Below are positions 33,451 to 41,209 of a stretch of DNA of 64,000 bases, one piece after another (position 1 is the first letter of the stretch; each line of letters begins with the position of its first letter). The notes beneath the pieces are model-generated. The model was not told where the DNA came from. It was given only the letters and a program-made list of their open reading frames with translations, and searched no databases. This DNA is from Hyphobacterium marinum (lineage in GTDB: Bacteria; Pseudomonadota; Alphaproteobacteria; Caulobacterales; Maricaulaceae): assembly GCF_036330325.1 (NCBI RefSeq), contig NZ_JAZDRO010000004.1:248001-312000 (forward strand). The letters run 5' to 3'. Both the position numbers and the translations under genes were made by a program.

Positions 33451-34803
33451 CTAGTTGGCGGTGTTGCGCTCCGCGAGCCAGCTTTCCAGCCAGCGGATGT
33501 GGTAGTCACCCGAAACGAAGGCCGGTTCTTCCAGCAATTCGAGGAAGAGCGGCGTCGTTGTCTTGATACCGCCCACGACCATCTCTTCGAGCGCGCGGCG
33601 CAGACGCAGAAGCGTCTCTTCGCGCGTGCGCCCATGCACGATCAGCTTGCCGATGAGGCTGTCATAGTAGGGCGGGATGGCGTAGCCGGCATAAAGCGCG
33701 GAATCGAGCCGTACGCCGAGACCCCCTGGCGCGTGGAAGTCCGTGACCTTGCCCGGTGACGGCGCAAACGTCGCCGGGTCCTCGGCATTGATCCGGCACT
33801 CAATGGCCCAGCCGTTGAACTTGATGTCGTCCTGGGTGAAGCCAAGCTCCTCGCCATTGGCGACGCGGATCTGCTCGCGCACCAGGTCGATGCGGGTAAT
33901 CGCTTCGGTAACGGGGTGTTCCACCTGCAGGCGGGTATTCATTTCGATGAAGTAGAATTCGCCGTTCTCGTAGAGATATTCGATTGTGCCGACGCCGCGA
34001 TAGCCGATGGCCGCGACCGCGTCGCGCGTGATCGCGCCGATTTTCGCGCGGGCTTCCGGCGTCAGGGCCGGCGAGGGCGCTTCCTCGAGGATTTTCTGGT
34101 GGCGGCGCTGCAACGAGCAGTCGCGTTCGCCCAGATGGACCACATTGCCGTGCTGGTCGGCGAGGATCTGGATCTCGATATGGCGCGGCTGACCGAGATA
34201 TTTCTCCAAATAGACCGCACCGTCGCCAAAGGCCGCGAGCGCTTCGGCAGACGCGGTTTCAACGGCTTCACGGAAGGAGGCCGCGTCCTTGGCGACCTTC
34301 ATCCCGCGCCCGCCACCGCCTGAAGCGGCTTTAACAAGAACCGGATAGCCGATCTCGTCGGCGAGCTTTTTCGCTTCGTCGATGTCGGTAATGCCGCCAT
34401 CAGAGCCGGGCACGACCGGAATGCCGGCGTCCTTGACCGCCTTCTTGGCCGCGATCTTGTCGCCCATCAGGCGGATATGCTCTGCTGTCGGACCGATAAA
34501 GGCGATGCCGTGGGCTTCGACGATCTCGGCGAAGCGGGCGTTTTCAGACAGGAAGCCATAACCCGGGTGAACAGCCTGCGCGCCGGTGATCTCACACGCG
34601 GCGATGATCTGCGGGATATTGAGATAGCTCTTGCCGGCCGGGGGCGGTCCCACGCACACGCTCTCGTCGGCGAGGCGCACATGCATGGCGTCGGCGTCGG
34701 CTTCGGAATGGATCGCTACCGTGCGGATACCCATTTCGCGGCAGGCGCGGTGAACACGCAGCGCGATCTCTCCGCGATTGGCGATCAGGATTTTCTCGAA
34801 CAT
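33451..34803 (-). CDS. accC: Acetyl-CoA carboxylase, biotin carboxylase subunit
   Basis: A 450-residue ATP-grasp enzyme that carboxylates biotin on AccB for fatty-acid synthesis. It begins FEKILIANRGEIALRVHRAC. Further motifs are the glycine-rich ATP loop KAASGGGGRGMK (about residues 159-170), GERDCSLQRRHQK, EMNTRLQVEHPVTE (about 288-301) and the usual end. Length is standard for a separate AccC, in contrast to the fused PccA at 41210. It lies 23 bases behind accB. Confidence 0.97.
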   Translation of the reverse strand: MFEKILIANRGEIALRVHRACREMGIRTVAIHSEADADAMHVRLADESVCVGPPPAGKSYLNIPQIIAACEITGAQAVHPGYGFLSENARFAEIVEAHGIAFIGPTAEHIRLMGDKIAAKKAVKDAGIPVVPGSDGGITDIDEAKKLADEIGYPVLVKAASGGGGRGMKVAKDAASFREAVETASAEALAAFGDGAVYLEKYLGQPRHIEIQILADQHGNVVHLGERDCSLQRRHQKILEEAPSPALTPEARAKIGAITRDAVAAIGYRGVGTIEYLYENGEFYFIEMNTRLQVEHPVTEAITRIDLVREQIRVANGEELGFTQDDIKFNGWAIECRINAEDPATFAPSPGKVTDFHAPGGLGVRLDSALYAGYAIPPYYDSLIGKLIVHGRTREETLLRLRRALEEMVVGGIKTTTPLFLELLEEPAFVSGDYHIRWLESWLAERNTAN

Positions 34804-34826
34804 CAGTAAGGCTTCCCTTCCGCCAA

Positions 34827-35321
34827 TCAGGCGATCACGAAGAGCGGTTCGCCATATTCCACCGGCTGGGCCTCTTCCACGAGCATGTGGGTGAGCTTGC
34901 CCGAGCGCGGCGCGGTAATGGGATTGAAGGTCTTCATCGCCTCGATGAGGAGAATGGTATCGCCTTCCTTCACCTCGTCGCCGACATTGACGAAAATGTC
35001 CGCGTCCGGATTGGCGCGCAGATAAACCGTTCCGACCATGGGCGAAGGTGTCGCGCCGTCCGGCGTGGCATCGCCGCGGCCTGATGGGGCCGGTGCTGCC
35101 GCCGCCGGAGCCGCTGCTGCAGGCGCTGCCGCCGGGGCCGCCATCGGCGCGGGTGCCGCGGCCTGGTAGACCGGTGCCGCTTCCATCTTGCGGGCAACGC
35201 GAACGCGCAACTCGCCCTTCTCGACCTCGATTTCGGTCAGATCGGTATCGGACAGAATGTCCGCCAGTTCGCGCACCAGCTTGGTGTTGATCGTGGTGCT
35301 GGACTTGGGAGAAGCCGCCAT
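34827..35321 (-). CDS. accB: Acetyl-CoA carboxylase, biotin carboxyl carrier protein
   Basis: A 164-residue carrier. An N-terminal helical part (residues 1-50) is followed by a flexible Ala/Pro linker (about 52-80) and a biotinyl domain with the attachment site LIEAMKTFNPI, biotin on Lys130. The residue after MK is Thr rather than the Met of E. coli, a variant seen in alphaproteobacteria. It is the partner of accC immediately downstream; the carboxyltransferase genes accA and accD are not in the window. Confidence 0.97.
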   Translation of the reverse strand: MAASPKSSTTINTKLVRELADILSDTDLTEIEVEKGELRVRVARKMEAAPVYQAAAPAPMAAPAAAPAAAAPAAAAPAPSGRGDATPDGATPSPMVGTVYLRANPDADIFVNVGDEVKEGDTILLIEAMKTFNPITAPRSGKLTHMLVEEAQPVEYGEPLFVIA

Positions 35322-35357
35322 GAAAACCGCCTTCGAAAATGATTCCGGTGGGTAGTC

Positions 35358-35792
35358 TTAGAGGAGGCGGGCCGCCGCTTCCAGAGCCTGAACATAGCCT
35401 TTGGCACCCATGCCCGTGAAGCTTTGCCGGGCAACCAGCCCCACAAAGGAGAAATGGCGGAAGGGCTCGCGCTGTTCCGGATCAGAGAGATGCACCTCGA
35501 ATACCGGGCAGGGCAGGGCTTTCAACGCATCGTGAATGGCAATCGAGGTATGGGTGTATCCGCCCGCATTGAGGATCACCGCGCCAAACCCGTCCATCGC
35601 CTCCTGGATCCAGTCGATCAGTTCGCCCTCATGGTTGGATTGGCGGAAATCGGCGGTCAGGCCAAGGCGTTCCGCTTCGCGGTCACACAGCGCCTTGATG
35701 TCATCGAGCGTATCGTGGCCATAGATGTCCGGCTCGCGCCGCCCGAGCAGGTTGAGATTGGGTCCGTTGAGAATGAGGATGGTCTTTGCCAT
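35358..35792 (-). CDS. aroQ: 3-dehydroquinate dehydratase, type II
   Basis: A 144-residue enzyme of the shikimate pathway. It begins ILILNGPNLNLLGRREPDIYG, whose Tyr is the catalytic base. QSNHEGELIDWIQ, ILNAGGYTHTSIAIHDAL and the loop EVHLSDPEQREPFR follow. The start at the ATG at 35792 gives the usual length; the longer frame adds an unrelated leader and would overlap thiS on the other strand. It is the first gene of the aroQ-accB-accC-aat operon, an order common in alphaproteobacteria. Confidence 0.96.
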   Translation of the reverse strand: MAKTILILNGPNLNLLGRREPDIYGHDTLDDIKALCDREAERLGLTADFRQSNHEGELIDWIQEAMDGFGAVILNAGGYTHTSIAIHDALKALPCPVFEVHLSDPEQREPFRHFSFVGLVARQSFTGMGAKGYVQALEAAARLL

Positions 35793-35865
35793 GTCCGCCC
35801 CTTGACGCCGGAGCCTGTCTCTACGACGTGACAGGGCAGACGCGCAAACCGATTGGAAGACGGGC

Positions 35866-36066
35866 ATGCAGATCGAGGTCAATGGCGAAACGAAAACCGT
35901 CGAAGACGGGGCCAGCGTTGCCGAGCTGGTCGACCAGCTCGGCCTTGATGCGCGGAAAGTGGCCGTGGAGCGCAATCTGGAGATCGTGCCGAAATCGCTC
36001 TATGCCGAAACCGCGCTCGCCGAGGGCGACCGCATCGAGATTGTCCAGTTCGTGGGTGGAGGCTAG
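35866..36066 (+). CDS. thiS: Thiamine sulfur carrier ThiS
   Basis: A 66-residue ubiquitin-like protein ending in FVGGG, whose terminal Gly-Gly is converted to a thiocarboxylate that donates sulfur to the thiazole of thiamine. The pattern MQIEVNGETKTVEDGASVAEL is typical. It lies 6 bases before thiG. The leader between the divergent aroQ and thiS is only 73 bp, too short for a normal TPP riboswitch, and none is visible. Confidence 0.93.
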   Translation: MQIEVNGETKTVEDGASVAELVDQLGLDARKVAVERNLEIVPKSLYAETALAEGDRIEIVQFVGGG

Positions 36067-36072
36067 GGCCAG

Positions 36073-36855
36073 ATGAGCCAGATTGAAGACACGCCGCTCG
36101 TCGTTGCCGGCCGGGAGCTGAAATCCCGCCTCATCATCGGTACGGGCAAGTATGAGAGCTATGAGCAGAACGCCCGGGCGCTCGAAGCTTCCGGCGCGGA
36201 GATGATCACGGTCGCATTGCGCCGGGTGAATCTCTCCGACCCGTCCCAGCCGCGCCTCGTCGACCATATCGACCCGGACAAATACGTCTTCCTGCCCAAT
36301 ACGGCGGGCTGTTTCACCGGCGAGGATGCCGTGCGTACGCTCCGCCTGGCGCGTGAAGCGGGGGGTTGGAGCCTCGTCAAGCTCGAAGTCCTCTCTGATC
36401 CCAAACACCTTTATCCCGACATGGAAGAGACGCTGCGCGCGGCCAAGATGCTGACCGACGATGGCTTTGACGTGATGGTCTACTGCTCGGATGACCCGGT
36501 CTACGCGAAAAAGCTGGAAGATGCCGGCTGCTGCGCGATCATGCCGCTTGGTGCGCCCATCGGGTCCGGGCTGGGCCTTCAGAACAAGGTCAATATCCGC
36601 CTCATCGTCGAACAGTCCTCGGTCCCGGTCATCGTCGATGCAGGAGTGGGCACGGCGTCCGATGCCGCCATCGCGATGGAACTGGGGTGCGACGGCGTGT
36701 TGATGAACACGGCCATCGCCGAAGCGAAGGACCCGGTGCGGATGGCGCGCGCGATGAAGCACGCCGTCATCGCCGGCCGCGACGCCTATCTCGCCGGCCG
36801 CATGCCGAAAAAGCGCTATGCCGACCCGTCCAGCCCTTTGAGTGGTTTGATTTAG
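36073..36855 (+). CDS. thiG: Thiazole synthase ThiG
   Basis: A 260-residue TIM barrel that forms the thiazole phosphate of thiamine from deoxyxylulose phosphate, dehydroglycine and ThiS thiocarboxylate. Visible motifs are SRLIIGTGKYESYEQNARAL (start of barrel, residues 19-37), VKLEVLSDPKHLYPD with the catalytic Lys (about residue 102), APIGSGLGLQN and VDAGVGTASDAAIAMELG, the phosphate-binding end. It is coupled to thiS. thiO and other thi genes are not adjacent. Confidence 0.96.
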   Translation: MSQIEDTPLVVAGRELKSRLIIGTGKYESYEQNARALEASGAEMITVALRRVNLSDPSQPRLVDHIDPDKYVFLPNTAGCFTGEDAVRTLRLAREAGGWSLVKLEVLSDPKHLYPDMEETLRAAKMLTDDGFDVMVYCSDDPVYAKKLEDAGCCAIMPLGAPIGSGLGLQNKVNIRLIVEQSSVPVIVDAGVGTASDAAIAMELGCDGVLMNTAIAEAKDPVRMARAMKHAVIAGRDAYLAGRMPKKRYADPSSPLSGLI

Positions 36856-36863
36856 GGACTGCT

Positions 36864-36972
36864 TCCTCTCCCCTCTGGGGGAGAGGATTGAGGTGAGGGG
36901 GTCAGGCAAGCAAGCGCTTGACCTTTCACCAACCCCTCACCCTGACCCTCTCCCCTTCGGAAGGGGAGAGGG
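36864..36972. repeat. Family D repeat, copy 3
   Basis: Left arm CCTCTCCCCTCTGGGGGAGAGG with TGAGGTGAGGGG and right arm CCCCTCACCCTGACCCTCTCC with CCTTCGGAAGGGGAGAGGG. The two arms are complementary and each also forms its own hairpin. It follows thiG directly. Confidence 0.65.
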
Positions 36973-37020
36973 AAACGGCGCGTATGCTTTCAAAGCTGCG
37001 TCATTCCCCTGAAATCAATT

Positions 37021-37092
37021 CGCGTCATCACCCGGTTTATCCGGGTGATCTATTAGATTCTGAGATGCCCCGAATAAATCGGGGCATTACGC
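37021..37092. repeat. Family A two-hairpin repeat, copy 3 (inverted)
   Basis: Starts CGCGTCATCACCCGGTTTAT and ends ATCGGGGCATTACGC. It has the same layout and orientation as copy 2; the first 20 bases are identical to copy 2. Confidence 0.85.
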
Positions 37093-37106
37093 CAATATCT
37101 CACAGT

Positions 37107-37238
37107 CCCTCCGACTTGATCGGAGGGCCTAGCTGAATCCGGCGGGCGGTCCCGGATTTATTCCGGGACCTACCGAAAGTGCCGGACAAGGCACCATGTC
37201 CTTCACAATCGGTAGGCCCCGGAACGGGGTCCGGGGCC
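37107..37238. repeat. Cluster of nested hairpins
   Basis: Hairpin CCCTCCGA-N5-TCGGAGGG at 37107-37127, GGTCCCGGA..TCCGGGACC at 37148-37170 and GGCCCCGGA..TCCGGGGCC at 37215-37238. CCTACCGA (37169) and TCGGTAGG (37209) are complementary and would bring the last two hairpins together in a three-way structure. A partial relative of the second hairpin is at 4316-4343. Confidence 0.55.
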
Positions 37239-37293
37239 GAAGGTGTTTCTGCTCTCGACACCCCGCGTCCCCGCCGCTAGCGTCGTGGCTGAA

Positions 37294-37308
37294 GTGAACA
37301 CTGTTCAC
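37294..37308. promoter_or_regulatory. 15-bp palindromic operator candidate before nitronate monooxygenase
   Basis: GTGAACACTGTTCAC is a perfect inverted repeat around a central C, 39 bases upstream of the GTG start. The form GTGAACA-N-TGTTCAC is typical of TetR-family operators. No regulator gene is adjacent. Confidence 0.6.
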
Positions 37309-37347
37309 ACCGGGTGAATTTCCGCGACAGGCGAGGGGAGAGACGAC

Positions 37348-38301
37348 GTGACGGACGCTGCATTGCTGAAAGGGAAATTGCGCCTGCCGGTCATCGGCGC
37401 GCCGCTTTTCATCATCTCCAATCCGGACCTGGTGATCGCCCAGTGCAAGGCCGGGATTGTCGGCAGTTTCCCCGCATTGAATGCCCGCCCGCAAAGCCAG
37501 CTTGATGAGTGGCTCGACCAGATCACGTCCGAACTCGACAGTTACAACGCCGCCAACCCGGACCGGCCCGCCGCTCCCTATGCCGTCAACCAGATCGTCC
37601 ACCGCTCCAACGACCGGCTGGAGGCCGACCTTGAAACCTGCGCCAAATACAAGGTGCCGATTGTCATCACCTCGCTTGGCGCGCGGGTGGAACTCAATGA
37701 GGCGGTCCATTCCTGGGGCGGGATCACGCTGCACGACATCATCAACGTCACCTTCGCGCGCAAGGCGCTGGAGAAGGGCGCGGACGGCCTTATCGCCGTG
37801 TGCAACGGGGCGGGCGGCCATGCCGGCGTGAAATCGCCCTTCGCGCTGGTCCAGGAAATCCGCGAATTCTTTGATGGTCCGCTGGCGCTTTCCGGGGCCA
37901 TCGCCAATGGCGGCGCGGTGCTGGCTGCACAGGCGATGGGCGCGGACTACGCCTATATCGGCTCGCCCTTCATCGCGACCGAGGAAGCCCGCGCCAGCGA
38001 TGCCTACAAGCAGGGGATTGTCGACGGCGCGTCAGACGACATCGTCTATTCGAGCCTCTTTACCGGCGTGCATGGCAACTACCTCAAAAACTCGATCCGC
38101 AATGCCGGTCTCGACCCGGACAATCTGCCCGAAAGCGACCCGTCGGCGATGAATTTCGGCGGCGGCGCGGCCAAGGCCTGGAAGGATATCTGGGGGTCAG
38201 GCCAGGGGATTGGCGCGATCAAGTCGGTCCAGCCCGCCGCTTCCTATATCGACCGCCTCGCCGAGGAATATGCGGCAGCGAAGAAACGGGTGTGCGGGTA
38301 G
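37348..38301 (+). CDS. Nitronate monooxygenase (2-nitropropane dioxygenase family)
   Basis: A 317-residue FMN-dependent TIM-barrel oxidase. It has the family start LRLPVIGAPLFIISNPDLV, the flavin-contacting AVCNGAGGHAG (about residues 150-160) and the phosphate-binding GADYAYIGSPFIATEEA (about 198-214). The GTG start has GAGGGGAG in front. Members oxidise alkyl nitronates or related compounds; the natural substrate is unknown. It stands alone between repeat clusters, under a probable TetR-type operator. Confidence 0.9.
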   Translation: MTDAALLKGKLRLPVIGAPLFIISNPDLVIAQCKAGIVGSFPALNARPQSQLDEWLDQITSELDSYNAANPDRPAAPYAVNQIVHRSNDRLEADLETCAKYKVPIVITSLGARVELNEAVHSWGGITLHDIINVTFARKALEKGADGLIAVCNGAGGHAGVKSPFALVQEIREFFDGPLALSGAIANGGAVLAAQAMGADYAYIGSPFIATEEARASDAYKQGIVDGASDDIVYSSLFTGVHGNYLKNSIRNAGLDPDNLPESDPSAMNFGGGAAKAWKDIWGSGQGIGAIKSVQPAASYIDRLAEEYAAAKKRVCG

Positions 38302-38380
38302 CCCCACCCCAACCCTCCCCCTCAAGGGGAGGGAGTACATGCGCCAATTTCCCTCCCCTTGAGGGGAGGGTCAGGGTGGG
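38302..38380. repeat. Family D repeat, copy 1
   Basis: CCCACCCCAACCCTCCCC-TCAAGGGGAGGG, then a spacer, then CCCTCCCCTTGAGGGGAGGG-TCAGGGTGGG. Two inner palindromes stand inside an outer inverted repeat. It is a close relative of the copy at 39442-39521; together the two flank the YVTN gene. Confidence 0.75.
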
Positions 38381-38465
38381 TGATCTACCCGGCGATGGAA
38401 ACGGCGTGAATTTTCACACCGGTCTTGCTAGTCTTCGGCGCGGAACCAGCCCGGAGTGCCGCCCC

Positions 38466-39422
38466 ATGAAAACCCTCACCACTGCCGCCGCCCTGTCCGT
38501 CCTTATCGCCGCCTGCGCCGGGGCGCAGGACTATCTGCTCGTCGTCAACAAGGGCGACGACACGCTTGCGGTCATCGACGCCGAGACGCTGGAAACGGTC
38601 AGCCTGACCGGAACCGAGGACAATCCGCATGAAGTCGCCGTGTCGGGCGGTATCGCCTATGTCAGTGATTATGGCGGGGCGCAGGGCAATACGGTCAGCG
38701 TCGTCGATCTCGCGACCGGCGAGCGCACCGCGGTCTGGGACGTCGCGCCGAACACCGGCCCGCATGGCATCTGGGCGAGTGCGGACGGCAGCCTCCTCTG
38801 GGTGACGACCGAGACCAGCGGCACGGTGATCGAGATCGAGACCGCGACCGGTGAGGTGGCAGAGGTCTGGGAAACCGGCCAGAGCGTCAGCCACCAGCTT
38901 GTGCCGACGCCGGACGGGTCGAAGCTCTATGTCGCCAATATCGGCTCCGGCTCGGTGACGGTGATCGACCGCGCCGCGAACACGGTCGTGTCGGTCCCGA
39001 CCGGGGCGGGTGCGGAAGGCATTGATGCCTCACCCGATGGCCGGGAAATCTGGGTCACGAACCGCTCCGCCGACACGGTGTCGATCATCGACACCGCCAC
39101 AGATACCGTCATCGCTGACTTCAATTCGGGCGGAGCCTTCCCGATCCGCGCCCGCTTCACACCGGACGGAAGCGAAGTCTATGTCTCGAACGCCAATTCC
39201 GGCGATGTCGCCGTTTTCGATGCGGCCTCGCGTGAACTGCTGGCGACGATCGACGTTGGCGCGGTTCCCATCGGTATCGTCATGAGCGCGGACGGCGCGC
39301 GCGCCTTTATCGCCAACACCGCGGACGATTTCGTCACCGTCATCGACACCGCGACGCGTGAAGTGACGGGCCGGGTCGAGACCGGCGACGAACCCGACGG
39401 CATGGCCTGGGCGGTGCGCTAG
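38466..39422 (+). CDS. YVTN beta-propeller lipoprotein
   Basis: A 318-residue protein with a signal and probable lipobox (LSVLIAAC, Cys about 17) and about seven repeats of 40-45 residues: VVNKGDDTLAVIDAETLE, AYVSDYG..NTVSVVDLATGE, LYVANIGSGSVTVIDRA, IWVTNRSADTVSIIDTATD, VYVSNANSGDVAVFD and AFIANTADDFVTVIDTATRE. This is the YVTN/NHL-type surface-layer propeller. Such proteins bind partners or redox cofactors; the function here is unknown. The start at 38466 is the only one that gives the signal sequence. Family D repeats stand on both sides. Confidence 0.87.
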   Translation: MKTLTTAAALSVLIAACAGAQDYLLVVNKGDDTLAVIDAETLETVSLTGTEDNPHEVAVSGGIAYVSDYGGAQGNTVSVVDLATGERTAVWDVAPNTGPHGIWASADGSLLWVTTETSGTVIEIETATGEVAEVWETGQSVSHQLVPTPDGSKLYVANIGSGSVTVIDRAANTVVSVPTGAGAEGIDASPDGREIWVTNRSADTVSIIDTATDTVIADFNSGGAFPIRARFTPDGSEVYVSNANSGDVAVFDAASRELLATIDVGAVPIGIVMSADGARAFIANTADDFVTVIDTATREVTGRVETGDEPDGMAWAVR

Positions 39423-39441
39423 TTCTTCACCCAGGGATTTC

Positions 39442-39521
39442 CACCCCACCCTTACCCTCCCCTCAAGGGGAGGGATTCACAGCGCATTCCCCCTCCCCCT
39501 TGGGGGAGGGCCGGGGTGGGG
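39442..39521. repeat. Family D repeat, copy 2
   Basis: CCCACCCTTACCCTCCCCTC-AAGGGGAGGG, spacer, CCCTCCCCC-TTGGGGGAGGG, and GGGGTGGGGG. Same layout as copy 1, lying between convergent genes. Confidence 0.75.
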
Positions 39522-39525
39522 GCAT

Positions 39526-40368
39526 TCAGATCTTCCGTTTTGGCATGGCCCGGCCTTCAATAACGCCGCCCATCGCTGCCCAGACCGGTAGGCTGGCCGT
39601 CAGGCTGTCGAGCCCGCCCAAGAGGGTGAGCGCGGCGGCCCCCAATGTCAGCGCCATCCCCGCCTGAATTCGGCGCTTGTCGAGCAGGTCATTGCTGGCA
39701 TCGCAGCGGCTGGTCACGGGCGGGCAGGTCACCGTCATCAGGGCAAAGAGGCCGCCCACGGTCACGACCGCCACGATCCAGCCGCGGACCAGCGTATCGG
39801 TCTCGGCCCAGCTCCAGCCCGATGTGACGAATACCAGCGCGGCAAGCGCCAGTGCGCCAGCGGCAAAGACCGGGGCCAGCCGCTGGCGACGGTCAAACAG
39901 GTAATCGATGACAAAGGCCGCCCCAGGTACGAGGCAGAGCCACCAGTCGCCGGTGAACCCGGCGGCGGCTGCGGCAAGGACCAGTACCAGAGCCAGATCG
40001 GTCGTCCGGGCAGGCAGGCCGACCGTACGCACCACGACCCGCACACTCATCAGGATCACGGCCGCAGCGAACAGGCCCGGCCCGAAGCCAAGAGCACTGG
40101 CCGCGACACAAAGGGCCATGGCGACGAAGGCACCGGGGTTGCGGTCCGGATCAAGCTCACGAGTCAGGGCCCAGGCCAGAAAGGCCGCCAGCGCCCCGAT
40201 CACGCCCGTTGCGACGGCGTCCCCGAATTCTGCGGCACGGTAAAAGCGTTCAAACCCCGCCAGCCCTATCGCGATCAAGGGCAGCAGGATCAGCACCGCC
40301 AGATTGGTCCGGAATTTCGCTTCCAGTGGCCGGGCGATGGAGGAGTATTGATAGATCGGATGGGCCAT
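39526..40368 (-). CDS. Unknown polytopic membrane protein
   Basis: A 280-residue protein with about eight hydrophobic segments (for example LAVLILLPLIAIGLAGF, GVIGALAAFLAWAL, LALVLVLAAAAAGFTG, ALALAALVFVTSGWSW and WIVAVVTVGGLFALMTV). It has a short Cys-containing cytoplasmic or periplasmic loop (TCPPVTSRCDASNDLL, about residues 212-227). I do not recognise the family. It is monocistronic and convergent with the YVTN gene. Its codon use matches the neighbours. Confidence 0.75.
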   Translation of the reverse strand: MAHPIYQYSSIARPLEAKFRTNLAVLILLPLIAIGLAGFERFYRAAEFGDAVATGVIGALAAFLAWALTRELDPDRNPGAFVAMALCVAASALGFGPGLFAAAVILMSVRVVVRTVGLPARTTDLALVLVLAAAAAGFTGDWWLCLVPGAAFVIDYLFDRRQRLAPVFAAGALALAALVFVTSGWSWAETDTLVRGWIVAVVTVGGLFALMTVTCPPVTSRCDASNDLLDKRRIQAGMALTLGAAALTLLGGLDSLTASLPVWAAMGGVIEGRAMPKRKI

Positions 40369-40453
40369 TTGCGGGGTCTCTTCGCGGCGGACTGGGACGA
40401 TGGGACTTGATATAGCGTGGTCCTTGGCGAATTGCCGCGATAATCTGGGAATT

Positions 40454-40606
40454 ATGAAGCCGAACGAAGATTATCCTGAACCGGAGTCTGGCTGGCGGCG
40501 GATGGTCTGGCGGTTCGGCGGGTGGATCCAGCGCCATGGCGAGGTCATCTCCCTGCTTCTGGTTCTGGCGGCCGGGCTGGCGGTTTATACAGTCTTGAGA
40601 GGCTGA
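40454..40606 (+). CDS. Small single-span membrane protein
   Basis: A 50-residue protein from the ATG at 40454 (GGGA upstream): a charged N-terminus (MKPNEDYPEPESGWRR), then an amphipathic segment and one transmembrane helix (VISLLLVLAAGLAVYTVL). The longer frame from 40400 lacks a ribosome-binding site. It precedes the ion-channel gene by 44 bases and may be co-transcribed with it. Whether it is translated is uncertain, but the hydrophobicity pattern is that of a real small protein. Confidence 0.5.
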   Translation: MKPNEDYPEPESGWRRMVWRFGGWIQRHGEVISLLLVLAAGLAVYTVLRG

Positions 40607-40650
40607 CGGCCTGACAGGGCCTCGGCTAGGGCGCTAGCGACAGGGACACC

Positions 40651-41130
40651 ATGACTGAGACAGCACAGTATGACGTGATCGTGCCCCTGTTGTTGTCTGC
40701 AGGGCTGATCGTGGCGACCGTCGTCATCCACATGCTCGGCCTGATCGTCCTGATGGGCCTGTTGCAGAAGCGTTCACGACAGATCCGGCCCTTCCTGTCC
40801 ATTCCGCGCCAGGGCCTGTTCATCATCCTGATCGTTCTGGGTCTGGTCGTGATCCACTCGGTCGAGATCTGGCTCTATGCACTGGTTTATCTGGCGCTTG
40901 GCGAGTTTCCGACGCTGGAACTGGCGCTCTATTATTCGATCTCGACCTTCACCACGGCAGGCTTTGGCGACATCGTCCAGGACAGCCACTGGCGGCTGGT
41001 TGGCGCGATGGAAAGCTTCAACGGCTTCTTGCTGATCGGTTGGTCAACGGCCTTCCTTGTCTCGGTCATCGGACGCTTGCGGTCGATGGAGACCGAATGG
41101 CTCGATGCCCTGCGTCAGAAGCCCGATTGA
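40651..41130 (+). CDS. Two-pore-helix ion channel protein with TTAGFGD filter
   Basis: A 159-residue protein with membrane segments at about 10-37, 55-83 and 121-141 and a pore loop between the last two. The filter reads FTTAGFGDIV (TTAGFGD at residues 101-107), a variant of the potassium-channel TTVGYGD. Channels of this type form tetramers in the inner membrane. The extra first helix and the short C-terminus without an RCK domain distinguish it from KcsA and Kch. Ion selectivity cannot be assumed from this filter. Confidence 0.82.
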   Translation: MTETAQYDVIVPLLLSAGLIVATVVIHMLGLIVLMGLLQKRSRQIRPFLSIPRQGLFIILIVLGLVVIHSVEIWLYALVYLALGEFPTLELALYYSISTFTTAGFGDIVQDSHWRLVGAMESFNGFLLIGWSTAFLVSVIGRLRSMETEWLDALRQKPD

Positions 41131-41209
41131 GTCCCTCGCTTGCCCCGCACGGAGTCGGCGCGCTAAACCAGCCATTCCACTGGGGCTGGCTTCGCTGATA
41201 AAGGGCTGC

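Larger units (their letters stand above)
36856..37347. other. Gene-free gap of 492 bp with repeats and an operator
   Basis: The gap holds a family D repeat (36864-36972), a family A repeat (37021-37092), a cluster of three nested hairpins (37107-37238) and a 15-bp palindrome (37294-37308). It shows no coding region. The promoter of the nitronate monooxygenase gene should lie in the last 100 bases. Confidence 0.6.

Noticed and set aside
35793..35865. TPP riboswitch before thiS
   Set aside because: The gap is only 73 bases, must also hold the aroQ promoter, and shows none of the conserved thi-box segments.
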